From NCBI GenBank assembly GCA_002841655.1, contig PHAH01000021.1, positions 1-10,273 of the forward strand: a stretch of DNA of 10,273 bases. The letters are read 5' to 3'. A program made the position numbers and the translations under genes. Positions 5,633-10,273 of this stretch are shown here, piece by piece. Source of the stretch: Candidatus Falkowbacteria bacterium HGW-Falkowbacteria-2. Lineage in GTDB: Bacteria > Patescibacteriota > Patescibacteriia > Patescibacteriales > UBA12465. How positions within the stretch are numbered: the stretch's first letter is position 1; each line of letters opens with the position of its first letter. The notes below the pieces were generated by a model. The model did no database searches. It was not told the origin of the DNA and saw only the letters and a program-made list of their open reading frames with translations.

Positions 5633-8017
5633 ATGTACGATCATCGTAGTATCGAACAAAAATGGCAGCAGCTTTGGCAAGAAAGCGGCATTTACCGCAC
5701 CCGCGAAGACCTGTCCAAACCAAAATACTATATTCTGGATATGTTTCCATATCCGTCAGGTGAGGGTTTGCACGTTGGGCACCCGAAAGGCTATATCGCA
5801 ACTGATATTATTGCCCGTCTCCGCTTAATGAAGGGATATGATGTGCTTCATCCTATGGGTTGGGATGCTTTCGGTTTGCCGGCGGAAAACTATGCCATTA
5901 AAAACAAGGTTCATCCGCGCCTGGCAATGGAGAAAAATGTTATCAATTACAAACGGCAATTAAACATGCTTGGTTTTTGTTATGACTGGGAACGAGAAAT
6001 AAATACCACTGACCCTGAATATTATCGCTGGACCCAATGGATTTTTTTACAGATGTGGAAGAAGGGGTTAGCATATGAATCACACGCTCCGATTAATTGG
6101 TGTCCCTCCTGCAAAACCGGTTTAGCTAATGAAGATGTTGAAGATGGTCACTGCGAACGTTGCGGCACACTGGTTGAACAGAAGCCTATGAGGCAGTGGG
6201 TACTTAAAATTACCGATTACGCCGATCGTCTTTTAGATGATTTAGAAAAACTACCCGAATGGGATCCAGCAATTAAGGACATGCAGCGCAATTGGATTGG
6301 CCGCAGCGAAGGTGCCGATATCAATTTCAAAATAAAAGATAGCGACCAGACAATAACCGTCTTCACCACTCGCGTTGATACGATTTTTGGCTGTTCCTAT
6401 GTTGTGCTTGCCCCCGAGCATAAGCTCGTTACTGCTTTGCGTAATCAGATTACAAATTGGTCTGATGTGGAAGCATATATTGAAACAACAAAAAACAAAA
6501 CAGACTTGCAGCGCACCGATTTAAATAAAGACAAGACGGGAGTAAAGCTTGAGGGTCTTTTGGCTATCAATCCTTTCAACGGGGAAGAAGTGCCGGTTTA
6601 TGTTGCTGATTATGTTTTAAATGGATATGGCACTGGTGCTGTTATGGCCGTACCTGCGCATGATGAGCGCGATCTCAAGTTTGCAAATAAATATGATCTG
6701 CCTATCAAAGGAGTTGTTACCGAGACCGGTATTTTACATGACTCTGGTAAATTTTCTGATCTAACATCAGAGGAAGCCCGCAAGCAGATGACTGTTTGGT
6801 TAGAAAAGGAAAAGCTTGGGAGCAAGAGGGTAAACTATAAGATAAATGATTGGGTCTATTCTCGTCAGCGTTACTGGGGCGAGCCGATACCATTACTTCA
6901 TTGTGAGAAATGCGGCGTTGTTGGAGTACCGGAAGAACAGTTACCGGTAGTTTTACCTGATGTTGAAAGCTATGAACCAACTGGCACTGGTGAGTCGCCT
7001 TTAGCGGCGATTACTGACTGGGTGGAAACTACTTGTCCGACTTGTGGCGGACCGGCCAAACGCGAAACTAACACGATGCCGCAATGGGGAGGTTCTTGCT
7101 GGTATTATTTGCGTTATCTTGATCCCAAAAATAATAATGAATTAGTTTCTAAAGAAAAAGAGGCACGTTGGTCACCGGTTGACCTCTATGTTGGCGGCGC
7201 CGAACACGCTACCCGACATTTGATTTACGCTCGTTTCTGGCATAAGTTTTTATTTGATATTGGTGTGGTGACTCATGAAGAACCATTTACTAAACTTCAA
7301 CACGTTGGCTTAATTGTGGGCGAAGATGGGAGGAAGATGAGTAAGCGCTGGGGCAATGTTATTAACCCCGACAATATGGCGGAGCGCTTTGGCGCCGATG
7401 CTTTGCGCGTGTACGAAATGTTCATGGGCCCATTTGATCAGGCAGCAGTTTGGAATACGAACGGCATCTCTGGCACACGTAAATTCTTAGAGAAGATTGA
7501 GAAACTTTGTAGTGAGCAAGTCGAAGTGAAGGTGGATAAGAAAATTTTGTCGCTGCTTCATAAAACCATCAAGAAAGTGGGCGATGATATCGAAAACTTC
7601 CGCTTCAATACGGCCGTATCCGCCTTGATGATTCTAGTTAATGAATTGACCGATTACTATACGGCGAATAATGCTTGGGCGCTGACGAAGGAGGACATGG
7701 CGAAGCTATTGCAGATGATTGCCCCTTTCGCTCCCCATCTTGCCGAAGAGCTTTGGGAGAAGCTGGGATACAAGCAAAGTATTTTCAAATCTTCTTGGCC
7801 CTTGTTTGATGCAAATTTAGTCAAGGATGAAGTTATTTCCTACATGGTGCAAATTAATGGCAAGTTGAGAGGACAGGTAGAGATGCCCGCAGAAGCTTCC
7901 GAGGACGAAGTGATAATGGCCGCCACTACTGTGCCGGCGATTGTGAAATGGCTGGAAGGAAAAGAGATTAGAAAAAAGATTTTTGTACCAGGCAGACTGG
8001 TTAATTTCGTCATTTAA
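5633..8017 (+). CDS. leuS: Leucyl-tRNA synthetase
   Basis: This class I synthetase charges tRNA-Leu with leucine in the cytoplasm. At 794 residues it is slightly short for a bacterial LeuRS. The HIGH-type signature HVGH is at 47-50 within PSGEGLHVGHPKGY, and KMSKR is at 568-572. Two likely zinc sites are seen, C157/C160 with C174/C177 and C424/C427 with C468/C471. The CP1 editing domain shows the Thr-rich TTRVDTIFG segment and GTGAVMAVPAHDERD, including the editing-site Asp. TMPQWGGSCWYYLRY near 480-500 is the LeuRS-specific leucine pocket region. An anticodon-binding domain and a C-terminal domain with VQINGKLRG follow, so the protein is complete. The ATG lies 1 nt after the xth stop, and rsmA follows 10 nt downstream. 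No lesion or missing active residue was seen. Confidence 0.98.
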   Translation: MYDHRSIEQKWQQLWQESGIYRTREDLSKPKYYILDMFPYPSGEGLHVGHPKGYIATDIIARLRLMKGYDVLHPMGWDAFGLPAENYAIKNKVHPRLAMEKNVINYKRQLNMLGFCYDWEREINTTDPEYYRWTQWIFLQMWKKGLAYESHAPINWCPSCKTGLANEDVEDGHCERCGTLVEQKPMRQWVLKITDYADRLLDDLEKLPEWDPAIKDMQRNWIGRSEGADINFKIKDSDQTITVFTTRVDTIFGCSYVVLAPEHKLVTALRNQITNWSDVEAYIETTKNKTDLQRTDLNKDKTGVKLEGLLAINPFNGEEVPVYVADYVLNGYGTGAVMAVPAHDERDLKFANKYDLPIKGVVTETGILHDSGKFSDLTSEEARKQMTVWLEKEKLGSKRVNYKINDWVYSRQRYWGEPIPLLHCEKCGVVGVPEEQLPVVLPDVESYEPTGTGESPLAAITDWVETTCPTCGGPAKRETNTMPQWGGSCWYYLRYLDPKNNNELVSKEKEARWSPVDLYVGGAEHATRHLIYARFWHKFLFDIGVVTHEEPFTKLQHVGLIVGEDGRKMSKRWGNVINPDNMAERFGADALRVYEMFMGPFDQAAVWNTNGISGTRKFLEKIEKLCSEQVEVKVDKKILSLLHKTIKKVGDDIENFRFNTAVSALMILVNELTDYYTANNAWALTKEDMAKLLQMIAPFAPHLAEELWEKLGYKQSIFKSSWPLFDANLVKDEVISYMVQINGKLRGQVEMPAEASEDEVIMAATTVPAIVKWLEGKEIRKKIFVPGRLVNFVI

Positions 8018-8027
8018 ACATAGTTAT

Positions 8028-8882
8028 ATGGATAATATTGCTGCCCGAACTAAAGAATTGTGCCGAATATATGATATTAAACCTGCGCGCAGCAAGGGTC
8101 AGAATTTTTTAATTAACGACGGTATCTACAAAGCGATTATCAAGGCTTCTGACTTAAAGCCAGAAGAAACCGTGGTTGAAGTAGGTCCGGGCTTGGGCTT
8201 TTTAACGGCTGAATTAGCGCGAGCAGCCAAGCGAGTGATTGCTGTTGAGCTGGACGACAAGCTGGCGGGAATACTTACCATTGCCATCGACTCACAAGAC
8301 GTTGAGAACGTGGAAATAGTTAATCAAGATATTCTTCGCTTTAACCCCTCAGATTATTTAGCCGATAATGAAGACTATCGTGTGGTTGCGAACTTGCCAT
8401 ATAACATCACTTCCATCTTTTTGCGCACCTTTCTCTCGTCTGCCCGTCCACCAAGATCATTGGTGTTGATGTTGCAGAAAGAGGTAGCGGAAAGAATTGT
8501 CACCGCTGAGCCTGATATGTCCTTGTTATCCCTCTCCATTCACTATTACGGCAAGCCAGAAATTATTCGCACCGTACCAGCGACTGACTTTTGGCCAGCG
8601 CCAGCCGTTGATAGTGCTATTTTGCGTTTTGATTACGAAAGACCAACCCCAACAACGGCTTCAATTGAAGAAGATAAGAATTTTTTTCGAATTGCGCGCA
8701 TCGGTTTTGCGGCTAAACGAAAAATGTTGAAGAACAATCTCGTCGGCGGACTAAAAATCAGTGCCGAAAGTGTTGAAAAAGCGTTTCAGAAAGCGGATAT
8801 TCCAGCGAAGGCGAGAGCTGAAGCCTTGAGCGTGGAAGAATGGCGTCGATTAGTTGCGGCACTGTCAGATTTCGTGTTATAA
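8028..8882 (+). CDS. rsmA: 16S rRNA (adenine1518-N6/adenine1519-N6)-dimethyltransferase
   Basis: RsmA/KsgA dimethylates two adjacent adenines in the 3' hairpin of 16S rRNA during small-subunit maturation. In 284 residues it shows the N-terminal KGQNFL motif and the SAM-binding motif EVGPGLG at 51-57. The acidic end of strand 2 (AVELD), the target-adenine motif NLPYNI at 122-127, and the C-terminal small helical domain with AAKRKML follow. I placed the start at ATG 8028-8030 (MDNIAARTKEL). An in-frame upstream ATG at 7983 would overlap leuS by 35 nt and add 15 residues not typical of the family. The stop TAA at 8880-8882 lies inside a candidate -10 box for the next gene. It sits 10 nt after leuS, so it is likely part of the same transcript. 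Confidence 0.96.
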   Translation: MDNIAARTKELCRIYDIKPARSKGQNFLINDGIYKAIIKASDLKPEETVVEVGPGLGFLTAELARAAKRVIAVELDDKLAGILTIAIDSQDVENVEIVNQDILRFNPSDYLADNEDYRVVANLPYNITSIFLRTFLSSARPPRSLVLMLQKEVAERIVTAEPDMSLLSLSIHYYGKPEIIRTVPATDFWPAPAVDSAILRFDYERPTPTTASIEEDKNFFRIARIGFAAKRKMLKNNLVGGLKISAESVEKAFQKADIPAKARAEALSVEEWRRLVAALSDFVL

Positions 8883-8883
8883 T
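8854..8883 (+). promoter_or_regulatory. Candidate extended -10 promoter overlapping the rsmA stop
   Basis: TGTTATAAT at 8875-8883 is an extended -10 element with a perfect TATAAT at 8878-8883. A partial -35, TTGCGG, is at 8854-8859 with an 18-bp spacer. The rsmA stop TAA is embedded in the -10 hexamer. A start near 8890 would leave about 44 nt before the ATG at 8934. Confidence 0.5.
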
Positions 8884-8917
8884 TTGAGTAATCTCTATTA
8901 TTCTTCGCGAAATAAAA

Positions 8918-8922
8918 AAGGA
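8918..8922 (+). promoter_or_regulatory. Shine-Dalgarno site for the calcium-repeat protein
   Basis: AAGGA lies 11 nt before the ATG at 8934-8936. It is one of the few recognisable ribosome binding sites in the window and supports that start. Confidence 0.5.
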
Positions 8923-8933
8923 CAGGCCCCTCT

Positions 8934-9557
8934 ATGCCAAACGATTTTCAAGAACCATCAAGGAATGAGTCTCACTCCTCATTTTTACAAAGTTTACCCA
9001 GACCACAACGGACTGCTTTTTTGCTCTTGTCCGCTCTCAGTCTGGGTGTTTTTATATTTTGGATTTGGCAATTCAACACTAATCTGACTCGTCCCTTTCA
9101 AGTGGTTGAAACTCCAGTTTCGAGCATGGATGAATTCCAAAACGCTCTAAGTGATGTTGATACTGATGGTGACGGCCTAACAGACTATGAGGAAAGTAAT
9201 ATGTACGGCACCTCGCCGTATTTAGCGGATACCGATAGCGACGGCATTAGCGATCGAGAAGAAATTGAAAGAGGCACTAACCCTAATTGTGCCGCTGGTA
9301 CTTCATGTGATCTAAATTACATCCCCGCACAGACAAATTCTTCAAATGACTTGCTGCCGGAGCCAATACAAGTAAATACTGACAGTGCAGATGAAGATAC
9401 TTTGCAACTGATGATGTCTGGTCAAGCCGATGCCGGTATGTTGCGCGCGCTTTTAAAAGACAGCGGTGTTAGCGCAGATGTAATAAATGCCTTAAGTGAT
9501 GAAGAGCTCATCTCCTCCTATCAAGGAATGCTTGCGGAACAGGGGAGTGGGCAATAA
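8934..9557 (+). CDS. Single-pass membrane protein with thrombospondin-type-3-like calcium repeats
   Basis: The 207-residue protein has a polar N-terminus, one hydrophobic helix at about 27-47 flanked by Arg on the inner side, and a long acidic outer part. Two near-identical acidic repeats, DTDGDGLTDYEE at 76-87 and DTDSDGISDREE at 99-110, each followed by a GT-x-P turn, match the thrombospondin type 3 / EF-hand-like pattern that binds calcium in cell-surface proteins. The stretch after about 118 is low-complexity and then an acidic, helix-prone tail (about 155-207) that I do not recognise. Two cysteines (about 119 and 125) follow the second repeat. Such proteins are frequent in Patescibacteria, but their roles (surface structure, attachment) are mostly unproven. 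It has its own candidate promoter and AAGGA site, and lies 38 nt before the next secreted protein gene. Confidence 0.85.
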   Translation: MPNDFQEPSRNESHSSFLQSLPRPQRTAFLLLSALSLGVFIFWIWQFNTNLTRPFQVVETPVSSMDEFQNALSDVDTDGDGLTDYEESNMYGTSPYLADTDSDGISDREEIERGTNPNCAAGTSCDLNYIPAQTNSSNDLLPEPIQVNTDSADEDTLQLMMSGQADAGMLRALLKDSGVSADVINALSDEELISSYQGMLAEQGSGQ

Positions 9558-9595
9558 TCAAAGTTTATTGTTTGCGGAAATATATAGTAAAAATT

Positions 9596-10273
9596 ATGAA
9601 TAAGAGATTCAATTCCGTTATAAATCGGCGCCGTTTCGGGATAGCCGCGGTTTTTTTGTGCATACTGGTGTTTTCAACCCTCTCAGCACCTAAAGCAGCT
9701 CATGCTCAAACCGATTTTAATCAAGCAGTAAACAATATCCTGACGCCAATCTGGGCGTTTGTGAAAAAAGCTTACGAAAAAGGAGGTGCGGCTGCTTTTC
9801 AGAAAGCGACTCGCTCTGCTTTAAATAAAATTGCTTTTGATACTGCTACCTGGATTGGATCTGGAAATGAAGGACAAAAACCTTTGTTTGTAACGAAGGG
9901 TTGGGGTGATTATCTTTCGCAAATTGGTGATGAAGCCGCTGGTCAGTTTATTGAAGGCGCGGTTGCTAATTGGGCGGCTTCAAACAGGGAAGAATCAGCT
10001 ATGGAGGCCTGCAATGAGCGTCTGGACGAATGCATGTTAATGGACTGTCCTTCTTTGATTCCGGGACTAGATAGCGATGATGAAATTAAGAACTGCGAAT
10101 CTAGTTGTCTCACTGAAAACAAGGCTTGCGCTACCAATGCTAAAAGCTCTGCAGTCACAACAAAACCGACAACTAAAAGGATAGATGTCTGTCAGCCCTC
10201 TTCATTAGAGGCAAAACTTCGTATTACTCTCGGATTAGTTGATTACAATCGTCCACAGGCGCCTAATTGTTCG
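9596..10273 (+). CDS. Secreted cysteine-containing protein, 3' end outside window
   Basis: An uninterrupted frame from ATG 9596-9598 gives 226 codons to the window edge with no stop. The N-terminus is a signal peptide: arginine-rich n-region (NRRRFG at 10-15), hydrophobic core about 16-30, likely cleavage after AHA at 35-37. The mature part starts with an amphipathic, Ala-rich segment, then GSGNEGQKPLF at 88-98, a pattern I associate with Patescibacterial proteins encoded beside type IV secretion-like membrane genes. Cysteines then cluster as C139-x6-C146-x4-C151 and C167-x3-C171-x6-C178, followed by C199 and C225, suggesting disulfides outside the membrane. No enzymatic motif is seen and the product cannot be named. 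The RR-x-F pattern leaves Tat export possible, although Sec is the default. No Shine-Dalgarno site is visible. The gene is probably co-transcribed with the one ending at 9557. Confidence 0.8.
   Translation, partial: MNKRFNSVINRRRFGIAAVFLCILVFSTLSAPKAAHAQTDFNQAVNNILTPIWAFVKKAYEKGGAAAFQKATRSALNKIAFDTATWIGSGNEGQKPLFVTKGWGDYLSQIGDEAAGQFIEGAVANWAASNREESAMEACNERLDECMLMDCPSLIPGLDSDDEIKNCESSCLTENKACATNAKSSAVTTKPTTKRIDVCQPSSLEAKLRITLGLVDYNRPQAPNCS

Noticed and set aside
5601..5801. Minus-strand frame across the xth-leuS boundary
   Set aside because: It is antisense to the LeuRS N-terminus, including the HVGH region, and has no motif of its own.
6610..6980. Minus-strand frames inside leuS
   Set aside because: They are antisense to the LeuRS editing and zinc-binding regions, with no support as genes.
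7983..8027. Upstream in-frame ATG for rsmA
   Set aside because: It would overlap leuS by 35 nt and add residues not found in the family; ATG 8028 gives a normal N-terminus.
8904..8911. TTCGCGAA palindrome upstream of the calcium-repeat gene
   Set aside because: It is an 8-bp self-complementary site without flanking extension or a U-tract, too short to call an operator or terminator.
9568..9588. TTGTTT and TATAGT as a promoter for the gene at 9596
   Set aside because: The spacer is only 9 bp, far from the 16-18 bp needed, and the -10 would sit almost on the start codon.
1..10273. Alternative genetic code (TGA as glycine, as in Gracilibacteria and Absconditabacteria)
   Set aside because: All complete genes read full length with no in-frame TGA, and glycines in conserved motifs use GGN codons.
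1..10273. CRISPR arrays, tRNA or rRNA genes, insertion sequences
   Set aside because: No regularly spaced repeats, cloverleaf-like sequence, rRNA signature or transposase motif was seen, and almost all of the window is occupied by protein genes.

Overview
The window looks like chromosomal DNA of a small-genome bacterium of the Candidate Phyla Radiation (Patescibacteria, Parcubacteria-like). This is inferred from gene style: a two-helix pilin-like membrane protein with a cysteine-rich tail, a short membrane-anchored protein with thrombospondin-type-3 calcium repeats, a DsbA-like thioredoxin on an N-terminal anchor, few Shine-Dalgarno sites and very tight gene packing. The standard code fits: every complete gene reads through without in-frame TGA, and Trp is TGG. 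No taxon can be fixed from the sequence alone.

Layout. Positions 1 to about 245 hold a GC-richer (about 55% by hand count) fragment of an O-antigen-ligase-like gene on the + strand. It is joined abruptly to the 3' end of a minus-strand gene, and both genes lose their natural ends at the join, so this is either an assembly chimera or a real rearrangement breakpoint. From 4783 down to 159 the minus strand carries one compact unit, in transcription order: dsbA-like thiol oxidoreductase, porG, porD, porA, a pilin-like cysteine-rich membrane protein, porB. The four por genes encode a four-subunit 2-oxoacid (probably pyruvate):ferredoxin oxidoreductase, with the secreted cysteine-rich protein wedged between the alpha and beta subunit genes.

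The 83-bp gap 4784-4866 holds candidate promoters for both directions and a perfect 16-bp inverted repeat between them. From 4867 to the end everything is on the + strand: xth (exonuclease III/AP endonuclease), leuS (leucyl-tRNA synthetase) and rsmA/ksgA (16S rRNA dimethyladenosine transferase), separated by 1 and 10 nt. A candidate extended -10 promoter overlaps the rsmA stop codon and precedes a calcium-repeat membrane protein and a secreted cysteine-containing protein that runs off the window end.

How the genes fit together. POR would decarboxylate a 2-oxoacid to an acyl-CoA while reducing ferredoxin. The DsbA-like protein could form disulfides in the exported cysteine-rich proteins encoded in its own unit and at the right edge. 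The xth-leuS-rsmA group is ordinary housekeeping. No stretch over 300 bases lacks a gene. I saw no tRNA, rRNA, CRISPR array, insertion sequence or convincing intrinsic terminator.
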